A stretch of 61,513 bases of DNA from DASTPP01 sp035762175 (GCA_035762175.1 DASTPP010000117.1:1-61513); one strand, 5' to 3'; counted from the stretch's first letter, positions 49,950-59,192 are shown. Notes: generated by a model from the sequence alone, not told the origin. Program-made: numbers and translations.

Positions 49950-51913
49950 ACCTGCCCCCCGCAGCCACCCCCCTCGCGCCGGAGCGGCCGCCGCCGCCCG
50001 ACGGCCCCGCGCGGCCGAGCCGGCGCGCGGGCCGCAGCCTGCACGCGCGCATGCTCGCCGCCTTCTTCGCGGTCTCGCTCCTGCCGCTCGCCGCGCTCAT
50101 CGCGGCGCACGTGCGGACGACGAGGCAGGCGCTGCTCGACGCCGCCGACAACTCGCTCGGGGCCGCGGCTTCACGGACCGCGGTCAGCCTGGACGGCTTC
50201 ATCGGGGCCAGCCTGGACGTCGTCGGCACGCAGGCCCGGCTCGAGATCTTGCGCGACTACCTCGAGCTCCCCGAGGCGCAGCGGGCGGACCCTCCCGTGC
50301 GCGCTCGGATGCTCGCGGAGCTCGACTCTTTCAACCGCCGGGACCCCGTCTTCATCGAGTCCTGTGCGATCCTCGACCTCCGGGGCCGGAACCTGCTCGA
50401 CACGGACGAGCGCGCCGGCCGGGGGCTCGACGAGTCGGACCGCGACTACTTCAAGATGGCCCTGGAGGACGACGTGCCCTCCGTGTCGGCGGTCGAGCTC
50501 TCCGCCGAGGACGGCCGGGCCCACCTGTACTTCAGCAGCCCGGTGCACGGGGCGAACGGCGCCGCCATCGGCGTGCTGCGGGTTCGCTACGGCGCGGAGG
50601 TGCTGCAGCAGCGCATCGAGGTGACGAGCGGCCTGGCGGGGCCCGAATCCTTCGCGCTGCTCGTCGACGAGGGGCGGCTCGTCCTGGGCCACAGCCTCGC
50701 GGGGCGCGGCAGCGCCAAGCCCGAGCTCTATTCGTATCTGCAGCCCCTCGACGCCGGCGAGCTCGCCAGGCTGCGCGGCGAGCGGCGCGCCCTGGCCACG
50801 ACCGCGTCGGGCACCGGGACGCCGGTGCTGCTCGCGTCGATCGAGCAGGCCGCGCTGCTGGCTTCGGCGTCGCGAAACGAAATGCCGTCCAAGCCGGACG
50901 TGGCCGCGGCGCTCAAGCTGTCGGCGGCCGGCCGGCCGCGTTTCAGCGTCGAGATGGGCGTGAACGCGCCGGTGAAGCAAGACGCCACCGTGACCCTGAT
51001 GGCGACCCGCCCCTGGGCGATCGTGGTGCTCCAGCCCGAGGCGATCGTGCTCGCCCCCGTGGAGGAGGGGACGCGCCAGGCGCTCTTGCTCGTGCTGGCC
51101 ATCGCCGGCCTGGTGGCCGTGGCGGCGGTCGCCCTGACCCGGTCGCTCACCCGCCCGCTGGAGCGGCTCACGGTGATGGCCGGTCAAATGGCGATGGGCG
51201 ACTTCGACGCGCGCGCCGACGTCGACCAGGGGGGCGAGATCGGCACGCTCGCGGCCGCCTTCGACCGCATGGCCGAACGCATTCGAAGCCTCATCGCGGA
51301 CCTGGGCGCCCGCAACCGGGAGCTCGTCGTCGCGCACGAGGAGCTCGAGCAGCGCGTCGCGCAGCGCACGGCCGAGCTCTCGGAGGCGAACTCGCGCCTG
51401 CGGGACGAGGTGGCCGAGCGCCGTCGCGCGGAGCAGGCGCTCGCCGCCTTGAACCATCGCCTCGAGGCGACGGTCGCCGAGCGCACGGCGGATCTGGAGC
51501 AGAAACTGGAGCTCATCGGCAAGCAGCAGCGGCAGCTGCTCGAGATGTCGGCGCCGGTCATCCAGCTGTGGGAAGGGGTGCTGGTGCTGCCCCTGGTCGG
51601 GACGATCGACGGGCCGCGGGCCGAACAGATTTTGCGCAACGTGCTGCACTCCATCGCGCAAAACGGCTCGCGGCACCTGCTGATCGACGTGACCGGGACG
51701 TTCCTCGTGGACGACACGGTCGTGGAGTACCTGATCCGGACGGTGAGGGCGGCGCGGCTGGTCGGGACGACGTGCTTCCTGGTCGGCATCGCGCCGAAGG
51801 TGGCTCAGGCGCTGGCGCAGAGCGGCCTGGACCTCAAGGGGGTGCGCACGGTGGGCTCGCTGCAGCAGGGGCTTGCGACGGCGCGGCGGGAGATCGACGC
51901 CCGGCGTGGGTAG
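49946..51913 (+). CDS. Membrane sensor with dCache-like, HAMP and STAS domains
   Basis: 655 aa, GTG start inside the stop of the binding protein gene. TM1 (about 36-55), a periplasmic double-Cache-like sensor (about 60-370, with LLDTDERAGRGLDESDRDYF), TM2 (about 378-398), HAMP (GDFDARADVDQGGEIGTLAAAFDRMAERI), a long coiled coil (about 435-530, RNRELVVAHEELEQRVAQ) and a C-terminal STAS domain (LIDVTGTFLVDDTVVEYL). The output would be protein-protein signalling, as in RsbR-type stressosome or anti-sigma pathways; no histidine kinase or diguanylate cyclase is present. It is paired with the solute-binding lipoprotein. Confidence 0.9.
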   Translation: MNLPPAATPLAPERPPPPDGPARPSRRAGRSLHARMLAAFFAVSLLPLAALIAAHVRTTRQALLDAADNSLGAAASRTAVSLDGFIGASLDVVGTQARLEILRDYLELPEAQRADPPVRARMLAELDSFNRRDPVFIESCAILDLRGRNLLDTDERAGRGLDESDRDYFKMALEDDVPSVSAVELSAEDGRAHLYFSSPVHGANGAAIGVLRVRYGAEVLQQRIEVTSGLAGPESFALLVDEGRLVLGHSLAGRGSAKPELYSYLQPLDAGELARLRGERRALATTASGTGTPVLLASIEQAALLASASRNEMPSKPDVAAALKLSAAGRPRFSVEMGVNAPVKQDATVTLMATRPWAIVVLQPEAIVLAPVEEGTRQALLLVLAIAGLVAVAAVALTRSLTRPLERLTVMAGQMAMGDFDARADVDQGGEIGTLAAAFDRMAERIRSLIADLGARNRELVVAHEELEQRVAQRTAELSEANSRLRDEVAERRRAEQALAALNHRLEATVAERTADLEQKLELIGKQQRQLLEMSAPVIQLWEGVLVLPLVGTIDGPRAEQILRNVLHSIAQNGSRHLLIDVTGTFLVDDTVVEYLIRTVRAARLVGTTCFLVGIAPKVAQALAQSGLDLKGVRTVGSLQQGLATARREIDARRG

Positions 51914-52025
51914 CTCAGCTCGTGCCGCAGCGTCCGGACGCCCTCGTCGGCGCGCCGGCGGAGGCGGTTGAGCCCCCCGAGCGGCCGGCGCTCGGGCAAG
52001 GAAGGTCGACTCGGGGCCCCGCCGC

Positions 52026-53429
52026 TCAGACCGCCCGCCGCGCCCAGCGCCCCCGCCGGAACGCGACGCCCGCGATGAGCGACTGCAGCGAGTAGGCGGC
52101 CGTGATGGCGAGAAAGACCCCGGGCGGGCCCAGGCCGAGGGGCTTGGCCAGCACCCACGCGAGGGGGATCTTGAAGCACCAGAAGCTCACCAGGTTGATG
52201 AGCAGCGGCGTCGTCGTGTCGCCCGCGCCGTTGAAGGCCTGCATCGCCACCATGCCGTAGGCGAAGAACACGAAGCCGAGCGCGATGATGCGCAGGGCGT
52301 CGCGGGCGAAGGCCGCGACGGCGGGGTCGTCGGCCAGCGGCCCCACGAAGGCGCCCGGAACGAGCGCGAAGGCCGCCCCCACGGCGCCGAGGAACGCCAC
52401 GTTGTAGCGCGCGATGGCCGAGACCGAGCGCCGCGCCCGCCCCGGCTCGCCCGCGCCGAGGTTCTGCCCGACCAGGGTCGCCGCGGCGTTGGCGAGGCCG
52501 AACGGGGGCAAGAGGGCGAAGATGGCGAGGCGCGTCGAGACCGTGTAGCCGGCGAGCGCCGCGCTGCCGTACGTCGCCAGGATGCGCGTCAGGCCGAGCC
52601 AGCTCGCCGTCTCGGCCAGCACCTGCAGCGCCGCCCCGGCCGAGATGCGGAAGAGGTCGGCGAGCACGCCCGCCCGCAGCACGAGGTGGCGCCGCAAGAC
52701 GGCGAGCCGCCCGCGGCCGCGGGCGAGCAGGGCGAGCTGGTAGGCGACGCCGACGCCGCGCCCGAGCGTCGTCGCGACCGCCGCGCCCGTGACCCCCAGC
52801 TCGGGGAACGGGCCCAGCCCGAAGATGAAGCAGGGGCAGAGCGCGATGTTCAGGCCGTTCGCGAGCCAGAGCGAGCGCATGGCGGCGGCGGCGTCGCCCG
52901 AGCTGCGGAAGATCGCGTTCACCACGAAGAGCAGCACGATGGTGACGCTGCCCCCGAGCATCACGGCGGTGTAGCCCGAGCCGCGGGCGACGACGTCCGG
53001 GCTCGCGCCCATCAGCGCGAGCAGCCCCGGCGAGAGCGCCGCGCCCGCGACCCCGAGCGCGGCCGAGAGGGCGATCGCGGCCGCCAGGACCTGCACCGCC
53101 GCGACCGCCGCCCCCTCCGCGTCCTTCTCGCCCGTGCGGCGGGCGATGAGGGCCGTCGCGCCCGCCGACAGGCCCATCGCCAGCGCGAAGACCAGCGCCA
53201 GCATCGACTCGGTCAGGCCCACCGCCGCGACCGCGTCGGGGCCGAGCTTCGAGACGAAGAAGATGTCGACGACGCTGAAGAGCGACTCCATCGACATCTC
53301 GAGCACCATCGGCACCGCGAACAGCAAGACCGCCCGGCCGACGGGGATCGCCGTCAAATCTTCGTTCGAGCCGCGGACGGCCGCGCGCAAGGTCGCGAGC
53401 AGGCCCGGCGTGCCGGCGGCGTCGCTCAC
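52026..53429 (-). CDS. MATE family efflux transporter
   Basis: 467 aa with GTG start ahead of SDAAGTPGLL. Twelve hydrophobic helices in two homologous halves; motifs PMVLEMSMESLFSVVDIFFV in the first and YGSAALAGYTVSTRLA in the second. NAAATLVGQNLGAG matches the conserved MATE loop, and AFNGAGDTTTPLLINLVSFW completes the fold. It would export cationic drugs or organic compounds in exchange for Na+ or H+. The ribosome-binding site is weak. It stands alone between two unrelated genes. Confidence 0.92.
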   Translation of the reverse strand: MSDAAGTPGLLATLRAAVRGSNEDLTAIPVGRAVLLFAVPMVLEMSMESLFSVVDIFFVSKLGPDAVAAVGLTESMLALVFALAMGLSAGATALIARRTGEKDAEGAAVAAVQVLAAAIALSAALGVAGAALSPGLLALMGASPDVVARGSGYTAVMLGGSVTIVLLFVVNAIFRSSGDAAAAMRSLWLANGLNIALCPCFIFGLGPFPELGVTGAAVATTLGRGVGVAYQLALLARGRGRLAVLRRHLVLRAGVLADLFRISAGAALQVLAETASWLGLTRILATYGSAALAGYTVSTRLAIFALLPPFGLANAAATLVGQNLGAGEPGRARRSVSAIARYNVAFLGAVGAAFALVPGAFVGPLADDPAVAAFARDALRIIALGFVFFAYGMVAMQAFNGAGDTTTPLLINLVSFWCFKIPLAWVLAKPLGLGPPGVFLAITAAYSLQSLIAGVAFRRGRWARRAV

Positions 53430-53584
53430 GAGGTTATGGATGGTCCGGCCGGGCGCCGCTGACAAGCGCGGGGCGCGCCGGCGGGTGGGCCCGGGTGCGA
53501 GGGCGGCCCGAGAAAACGACGCCCCGGCCGCCGCGGCGCGGGGGCGGGTGCAATTGCGGGGCGCCCCCTGACGAACGAAGGGGC

Positions 53585-53779
53585 ATGACCCCCCTCTTTC
53601 TTTGGCGCGACCTGCGCCCCGACTATGGGGTGCTCGAGGTCGACGAAGGCCGCCGGCCCCCGCCGGGCGCCGGCCTCGAGCTGCACGTGCTGCTCGTGCC
53701 CTTGAGCCCCGGCACCCTCGCCTGGTGGGAGCTCGACGACGGCCGGCTCGTGCGCCTCGCCGAGGTCGGCCTGGCCTGA
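53585..53779 (+). CDS. Small AWWE-motif protein, paralogue of the one at 38985
   Basis: 64 aa: MTPLFLWRDLRPDYGVLEVD, then SPGTLAWWELDDGRLVRLAE and a GLA ending. Its C-terminal half aligns with the 63-aa protein at 38985. GAAGGGGC just precedes the ATG. Pro/Gly-rich in the middle, no signal peptide. Alone between the MATE gene and TerB. Function unknown. Confidence 0.7.
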   Translation: MTPLFLWRDLRPDYGVLEVDEGRRPPPGAGLELHVLLVPLSPGTLAWWELDDGRLVRLAEVGLA

Positions 53780-53830
53780 GGCCCCGCCCGGGTCGCCTGG
53801 CGGGCGGCCTCGACGGGAGGGTCCGGGCGC

Positions 53831-54412
53831 TCAGCCCTCGTCGGCCCGCAGCGCCGAGAGGGTGTGGGCGGTGAGGGCGCGCGAGCGATCGAGGGGCAGG
53901 TGCAGCGCCGAGGCGAGCGCGTCGAGCACGTCGAGCTCTTCGTCTTCGACGTGCCGGTCGACGGCGGCGATGCCCACCGCCACGAGGAAGACCGCCTCGC
54001 GGTCTTGCTGGTTGTCGACCGCGCGCCCGACCTCGGCGAGCGCGGACGCGAAGCCGTTCTGCTGCAGGCCCTCGAGGCTGTCGGCGATCATGGCCTCGAC
54101 GGTCTCGGGGGTGGCGACCCCGTGGGTGAGCGCCGACATCGTCTCGATGAGCCGGCGGCGCTCTTCGGGGGCGAGCTCGCCGTCGCACGCGGCGACCAAG
54201 AAGGCGGCCCGGAAGACCGCCCGCGCGAAGGCCACGGCCCGGGCCTGGTCGCGGCCGAGCGCCTCGCCCCGCACGCTCTCGGCCGCCGCCTCGCCGGCGC
54301 GCGCGACCCGGTCGCCCGCCTTCTCGGCGGCGAGCTTGCGAACGATCTCAACCGAGCGCCGCCGGGCCGCTTCGCTCGCGGGCTTGGCGCTCTTACGACG
54401 CGTTTGTGCCAT
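53831..54412 (-). CDS. TerB-like (tellurite resistance) domain protein
   Basis: 193 aa. A basic Ala-rich N-terminus is followed by an all-helical core with the TerB pattern: FLVAACDGELAPEERRRL (Asp-Gly-Glu of the metal-binding loop), FASALAEVGRAVDNQQ and LVAVGIAAVDRHVEDEELDVL (second acidic motif). TerB-fold proteins are linked to metal or stress responses, often by binding Ca or Zn near membrane complexes. No other ter genes are nearby, so the specific tellurite role should not be assumed. Confidence 0.82.
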   Translation of the reverse strand: MAQTRRKSAKPASEAARRRSVEIVRKLAAEKAGDRVARAGEAAAESVRGEALGRDQARAVAFARAVFRAAFLVAACDGELAPEERRRLIETMSALTHGVATPETVEAMIADSLEGLQQNGFASALAEVGRAVDNQQDREAVFLVAVGIAAVDRHVEDEELDVLDALASALHLPLDRSRALTAHTLSALRADEG

Positions 54413-54556
54413 GGCTGCTCGCTCTCTCTCTTGGGGCCCGGGTCGGTCGGCTCGCCGGCGCCCCCGGTAGGCTGGGTGTACCGGGCGGGCGGGCCGCGGT
54501 CAACGGCGGCCGCCGGGGTTGACGTCGCGCGCTAGCCGGGCCTTGAGTGCGGGCCG

Positions 54557-55666
54557 ATGGCAACCAAGAAGAAGAACGACGCCGGCGCCACCGCGCGCGG
54601 CGCGGCGCTCGCCAAGCGCGCGATCGCCGCCGGTAAAGAAAAGGGCCTCATCGCGGCCGAGGCCGAGCCGGTGCCCGCCGGCGTGCTGAAGAAGCTGCGA
54701 CTGCCGAACGACGAGAAGATCTCGCCCGCCATGAAAGAGGTGCTCGCCGCCGACGCCTCCTGGCTCGGCCTCTCGTTCGACGAAGACGAGCCCGAGTTCG
54801 ACACGATGTCGCTCGAAGACGTCGTCGAGCAAGAATTCGACGAGGACGCCGTGCCGCTCTTCGGCGAGGCGTACGAGATGCTCGGCGACGAGTGCATCCT
54901 GCTCGGCGGCGAGGGCTCGTCGCGCGACGTGCTCTACGTCGGCACCCCCGACGAGTCCGGCGAGTACCCCGTCATCACCGTCCACCTCGGCGACGCGCCC
55001 TGGGTCGGGGGCTTTTTGCCCTTCGACGTCTGGGCCGCCGTCAAGCTCGGCGCGCTCGCCCCCGGCGAGGGCCGCGCCGCCGCCCCCGCCGGCTACGAGG
55101 CCGCCGCCCAGGCCCTCGCCCAAGAGAACGGTGACGGCCGCGTCGTCTTCGAGCCGAAGGCCGGCGAGGGCGGCGACGACGATGACGACGATGACGACGA
55201 CGACGACGACGACGAATTAACGACCAGCCCCGCGGCCGCCGCCGCGCGCGCTCCGGCGCGGGCGCGGCGCGCGCGGGGCCGGCCCGGGGGCCGCGCGGGT
55301 CGCGAACGAAGTCGCCGCGGCCACCTCGGCATCTCCAAAGCGGCCGCCGGCGTCTGCGAAATCTCAAAAGCGGCCGCCACCGCCGGCGAAATCTCAAAAG
55401 CGACCGCCGCCGGAATCTCAAAAGCGGCCGCCGGCATCTCGAAAGATACGCATTCGCGCGACGAGATCGTTGCGTACCACATACCTGGTGGCGTCGCGCC
55501 CCAGGGGCGGGCCGGGGGCCAACGAGCTCTGCGCCCGAGGCCGGGGGCCGCCGCGGAAAAAGGCGCCGCCCTGAGACGGTTCGCGCGCCCGAGCCGTCGC
55601 CGTGCCGCGTGGCCTTCATCTTGCTTTTCCTTCCGGGCGAGACGCGGGCCGGTGCTTACCCAATAA
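54557..55666 (+). CDS. SMI1/KNR4-like (SUKH) protein with poly-Asp and peptide-repeat tail
   Basis: 369 aa as read. Residues about 40-185 have the SMI1/KNR4-like look: VLKKLRLPNDEKISPAMKEV, FGEAYEMLGDECILLGGEG, VGGFLPFDVWAAVKLG. SUKH proteins are often immunity proteins for polymorphic toxins. After a run of 13 Asp residues near 207-219 the tail changes to Arg/Ala/Pro, then an ISKAAA repeat. A TAA sits one base out of frame at 55218-55220, just where the conserved part ends, so the tail may be an artefact of a frameshift. Start ATG at 54557. Confidence 0.6.
   Translation: MATKKKNDAGATARGAALAKRAIAAGKEKGLIAAEAEPVPAGVLKKLRLPNDEKISPAMKEVLAADASWLGLSFDEDEPEFDTMSLEDVVEQEFDEDAVPLFGEAYEMLGDECILLGGEGSSRDVLYVGTPDESGEYPVITVHLGDAPWVGGFLPFDVWAAVKLGALAPGEGRAAAPAGYEAAAQALAQENGDGRVVFEPKAGEGGDDDDDDDDDDDDDELTTSPAAAAARAPARARRARGRPGGRAGRERSRRGHLGISKAAAGVCEISKAAATAGEISKATAAGISKAAAGISKDTHSRDEIVAYHIPGGVAPQGRAGGQRALRPRPGAAAEKGAALRRFARPSRRRAAWPSSCFSFRARRGPVLTQ
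55331..55446 (+). repeat. Short tandem repeat encoding ISKAAA peptides
   Basis: The word ATCTC-AAA-AGCGGCCGCC, with minor variation, starts at 55331, 55361, 55391, 55415 and 55436. Spacings of 30, 30, 24 and 21 are all multiples of three. It reads ISKAAAGVCE, ISKAAATAGE, ISKATAAG, ISKAAAG and ISKD in the SUKH frame and contains repeated GCGGCCGC sequences. Confidence 0.85.
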
Positions 55667-55681
55667 GAAGGAGACCCCGTG

Positions 55682-57343
55682 ATGATGAGCGGCGCGACCA
55701 GAACCACCTCCCTGCCGACGGCCGAACGGTTGCGGCTCGCCGCCGACCCCACCCTGGGCGTCGGCAACTTTCTTCACCGCGCCGCGCGGGCGAACCCGAA
55801 CCGCGACGAGCCCCTCGTCTGGCTCGAGCGGCCCCTCCGCGCGCTGGGCGGCGAGACCTTCGCGGCGCTGAGCCTCGCGGGCTTCGAGCGCGTCGCCCGC
55901 GAGTACGCCGCCTTCTACCACGGCGCCGGCGTCCGCCCGAAAGACCCCATCGCGGTGTACATCGACGAGGGCGTCGAGAACTACGTGCACCTCGTGGCCC
56001 TGACCTCGCTCGGCGCCATCGCCGTGCCGATCAACAGCAACATGAAGCCCGAGGTGGCCGCCGAGTACATCCGCCGCGTCGGCGCCGTCGGCGCCTTCCT
56101 CGGGCCCGCGCAGGAGCGGGCGCTCGACGGGCTGCTCGACCGCGGCCGGCTGCGCTTCGTCGCGACGCCGGCGCGGGCGGCGGAGGCGCCCCGGGGCGAG
56201 CTGCCGGCCAAGTACCCCTACGAGCACGCGGCCGACGACGTCGTCGTGCTCTGCCACTCGTCGGGCACGACCGGGGCGCCGAAGGCGGTCATCGAGCAGC
56301 ACGCCCAGCTCTTCGCCGGCACCCGCCGGCGCCTGCTCGAGCACCACCACGGCGACGAAGAGCGCGTGCTCTCGGCCATGCCGCACTCGCACTCGGGCGG
56401 CATCGTCTTCTTCATGATCTCCGTCCTGAGCGGCGTGCCCACCCTGCTGATGACCGACCCGAGCGCCCGGGCGGTGCTGCCGGCGATCGAGGCGTTCCGG
56501 CCGACCACGGTCGTCGGCTTCAACCGCACGTTTTCTGACCTGGCCTCCGCCGACCTCGACGCCCACGACCTCGGCTCGGTCGGCCGCTGGCTGAACGTGG
56601 CCGACACCGCCCACGAGAAGCACATCCGCCGGCTCGTCGCGCGCGGCTCGCGGGTCGAGAACGGCGAGCGCGTCGCGGGCTCGGTCTTCGTCGACCAGCT
56701 CGGCTCGACCGAGATGGCCTTCGGCCTCTTCCAGAAGCGCTACACCAAAGAGAGCGGCGACTACGGCCGGTCGATGGGCCGGCCGCACCCCATCGCCGAG
56801 GCCGCCGCGCTCGACGAAGACGGCACCCCCCTCGGGCCCGGGCGGGTCGGCCGGCTCGGCGTCAAGGCGCCCTCGATCACGCCCGGCTACTGGAACGACT
56901 CGCTCATGACCTGCCGCAGCCGCCTCGCGGGCTACTGGCTGACCGGCGATCTTGTCTACCGGGACGCGGACGGCAACTTCTTCCACGTCGACCGCGTCGG
57001 CGACGACATCACGACCCGCGCGGGCAAGGTCTACTCGCTGCCGACCGAGGAGGTCATCATGCAGAGCCACGACGACGTGCTCGACTGCTTCGTCGTCGGC
57101 ATGCGCGTCGACGACGAGCACGCCGAGCCGGTGGCGATCGCGCACGTGCGGCCCGAGAGCGCGCTCGGCGAAGACGCCCTGCTCGCCCTCTTCAACGGGC
57201 GGCTGCGCGAGCGCGACCTGCCCGAGCTCGCCCGCGTCGTGGCCGCGCGCTCGGCCGGCGAGTGGCCGACGGGGCCGACGGGCAAGGTGGTCAAGCGGTG
57301 GCTGCGCGACCGGTTCGACGCCCGCGCCGCGCGCGGCGGGTGA
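55682..57343 (+). CDS. Acyl/aryl-CoA ligase-type adenylate-forming enzyme
   Basis: 553 aa. AAGGAG eight bases before the ATG fixes this start; GTG at 55679 is also in frame. The ANL motifs are CHSSGTTGAPKAVIEQH (phosphate loop), QLGSTEMA, YWLTGDLVYRDADGNFFHVDR (hinge) and PTGPTGKVVKRWLRDRF with the catalytic Lys. It would adenylate an organic acid and join it to CoA. It heads an operon with a Rieske oxygenase and MFS transporter, so the acid may be an aromatic acid such as a salicylate or benzoate relative (inference). Confidence 0.9.
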   Translation: MMSGATRTTSLPTAERLRLAADPTLGVGNFLHRAARANPNRDEPLVWLERPLRALGGETFAALSLAGFERVAREYAAFYHGAGVRPKDPIAVYIDEGVENYVHLVALTSLGAIAVPINSNMKPEVAAEYIRRVGAVGAFLGPAQERALDGLLDRGRLRFVATPARAAEAPRGELPAKYPYEHAADDVVVLCHSSGTTGAPKAVIEQHAQLFAGTRRRLLEHHHGDEERVLSAMPHSHSGGIVFFMISVLSGVPTLLMTDPSARAVLPAIEAFRPTTVVGFNRTFSDLASADLDAHDLGSVGRWLNVADTAHEKHIRRLVARGSRVENGERVAGSVFVDQLGSTEMAFGLFQKRYTKESGDYGRSMGRPHPIAEAAALDEDGTPLGPGRVGRLGVKAPSITPGYWNDSLMTCRSRLAGYWLTGDLVYRDADGNFFHVDRVGDDITTRAGKVYSLPTEEVIMQSHDDVLDCFVVGMRVDDEHAEPVAIAHVRPESALGEDALLALFNGRLRERDLPELARVVAARSAGEWPTGPTGKVVKRWLRDRFDARAARGG

Positions 57344-57398
57344 GCGGGCGGCGAGGGGTCTGCGGCGGCCAAGGTTCTGCGGCGGGTAGGGTGCTCCG

Positions 57399-58646
57399 AT
57401 GACGCACAAGCTGAACGTACCGAATCTGTCGGCGGCGGCGTGGCCCGAAGAGGGGCTCACGCGGGTGCCTTACTTCCTCTACGACGACCCCGCGGTCTAC
57501 GCCCTCGAGCAAGAGCGCATCTTCCGCGGCCGCTCGTGGAACTACGTCGCCCTCGCGGCCGAGGTGCCGGCCGCCGGCGACTTCGCCCGCAGCTACGTCG
57601 GCGACACGCCCGTCATCGTCGCCCGCGACAAGGACGGCGACGTTCAAGTCTTCGTCAACCGCTGCCCCCACCGCGGCGCGCAGCTCTGCCAGTCGTGGTC
57701 GGGCAACGCCAAGGCCTTCACCTGCCCCTACCACCAGTGGACGTTCGACCTGAAGGGGCGGCTGCGCGGGGTGCCCCTGCGCAAGGGGGTCAACGGCCTC
57801 GGCGGCATGCCGGCCGACTTCGACCCCGCGCGGCACGGCCTGCAGCGGCTCGCGGTCACCGTGCGGGGCGGCGTCGTCTTCGCGTCGTTCGCCGACGACG
57901 TGCCGGGCTTCGCCGAGTACCTCGGCCCCTCGAACCTCGCCTACTTCGACCGCGTCTTCGACGGGCGGGGCCTGCGCGTCTTGGGCAAGCAGCGGCAGCG
58001 CATCTCGGCCAACTGGAAGCACGTCATCGAGAACATTCGCGACCCGTACCACGCGACGCTGCTGCACACCTTCTTCGTCACCTTCCGGCTCTGGCGCGCC
58101 GACCAAGACTACGCCATGAAGCTCGACGCGACGGGCGGCAACGCCGTCCAGTTCATCCAGAAGGTCGACCGGGGGCCGACCGAGGCGACCCGCGAGACGA
58201 CCTCGCGGCACGCCGACGTGAGGCTCGCCGACCCGCGCGTCGTCGAGGCCGTGCCCGAGTTCGCCGACGGCAAGTCGGGCGCCATGCAGACCATCTGGCC
58301 GAACCTCATCGTGCAGCAGACGCTCAACTCGCTGGCGACCCGGCACGCCGTGCCCCACGGCCCCGGCGAGTTCGAGCTCCACTGGACGTTCTTCGGCTAC
58401 GAGGACGACCCCCCCGAGATGGTCGAGCGGCGCCTGCGCCACGCCAACCTCTACGGCCCCGCCGGGCTCGTGTCGGCCGACGACAGCGAGGTGCTGAACG
58501 TCGTGCAGCTCGGCGCGACCAAGGGCCCCGCCGGCCGCGCCGTCGTCGAGCTCGGCGGCGCCGGCACCGCCGACGCCGAGGGCATGGTCAACGAGACCAT
58601 GATCCGCGGCTTTTACAAACACTACCGCCAGATCATGGGCATCTAG
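57399..58646 (+). CDS. Rieske oxygenase alpha subunit, salicylate-5-hydroxylase (NagG)-like
   Basis: 415 aa. The Rieske [2Fe-2S] site is Cys89-x-His91 (NRCPHRGAQLC) and Cys109-x2-His112 (CPYHQWTFDL). The mononuclear iron site is WKHVIENIRDPYHATLLH (D-x2-H-x4-H). From family memory, the overall pattern through GRGLRVLGKQRQRISANWKHV and FGYEDDPPEMVERRLRHANL is closest to NagG and AndAc-type hydroxylases of salicylate or anthranilate. It hydroxylates an aromatic acid using O2 and electrons from a ferredoxin. Neither ferredoxin nor reductase is encoded here. 55 bases after the ligase, in one operon. Confidence 0.92.
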   Translation: MTHKLNVPNLSAAAWPEEGLTRVPYFLYDDPAVYALEQERIFRGRSWNYVALAAEVPAAGDFARSYVGDTPVIVARDKDGDVQVFVNRCPHRGAQLCQSWSGNAKAFTCPYHQWTFDLKGRLRGVPLRKGVNGLGGMPADFDPARHGLQRLAVTVRGGVVFASFADDVPGFAEYLGPSNLAYFDRVFDGRGLRVLGKQRQRISANWKHVIENIRDPYHATLLHTFFVTFRLWRADQDYAMKLDATGGNAVQFIQKVDRGPTEATRETTSRHADVRLADPRVVEAVPEFADGKSGAMQTIWPNLIVQQTLNSLATRHAVPHGPGEFELHWTFFGYEDDPPEMVERRLRHANLYGPAGLVSADDSEVLNVVQLGATKGPAGRAVVELGGAGTADAEGMVNETMIRGFYKHYRQIMGI

Positions 58647-58686
58647 CAGAGCGCCGGCCCGCGAGCGCCGGCGCGGAGGGACCACC

Positions 58687-59163
58687 GTGACCACCCGCCC
58701 CATCGACCGAAACGATCTCGCGGCGCTCTACGCCGAGTGCGCCGCCGCGCTCGACGACGGCGAGTACGAGCGCTGGCCCGCCTTCTTCACCGAAGACTGC
58801 TCGTACGTCGTCACCACGAAAGAGAACCTCGAGCGGGGCTGGCCGATCGCGCTGCTCTCCTGCGAGAGCCGCGGCATGCTGCTCGACCGCGTCTTCGCCG
58901 TGCAGAAGACCCTCTTTTACGTGCCCCGGGTGCAGCGCCGCCTCGTCGGCGGCGCCCGCCTCGTCGGCGCGGGCGACGACGGCGCCCACGCCCGCGCCTC
59001 GTTCGCCGTCTTCGAGACGCTCGTCGGCGAGCACACCACGCTCTTCGCCGCCGGCCGCTCCCTCGACGTCGTCCGCTACGAGGGCGACGCGCTCAAGTTC
59101 GCCAAGCGCACCTGCGTGCTCGACTCGTCGCTCGTCCCGAACTCCTTGCCCTTCCCCATTTAG
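58687..59163 (+). CDS. Rieske oxygenase beta subunit (NagH/AndAd-like)
   Basis: 158 aa, GTG start after GGAGGG. NTF2-like/SnoaL-like small subunit with LYAECAAALDDGEYERWPAF, FTEDCSYVVTTKENLERGWP and CESRGMLLDRVFAVQKTLFY, closely matching beta subunits of salicylate/anthranilate-type oxygenases. It stabilises the alpha3beta3 enzyme and contributes to the pocket. 40 bases after the alpha subunit gene. Confidence 0.92.
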   Translation: MTTRPIDRNDLAALYAECAAALDDGEYERWPAFFTEDCSYVVTTKENLERGWPIALLSCESRGMLLDRVFAVQKTLFYVPRVQRRLVGGARLVGAGDDGAHARASFAVFETLVGEHTTLFAAGRSLDVVRYEGDALKFAKRTCVLDSSLVPNSLPFPI

Positions 59164-59192
59164 AGCCCCGGCGCCGCCGAAGGGTCGAAACC

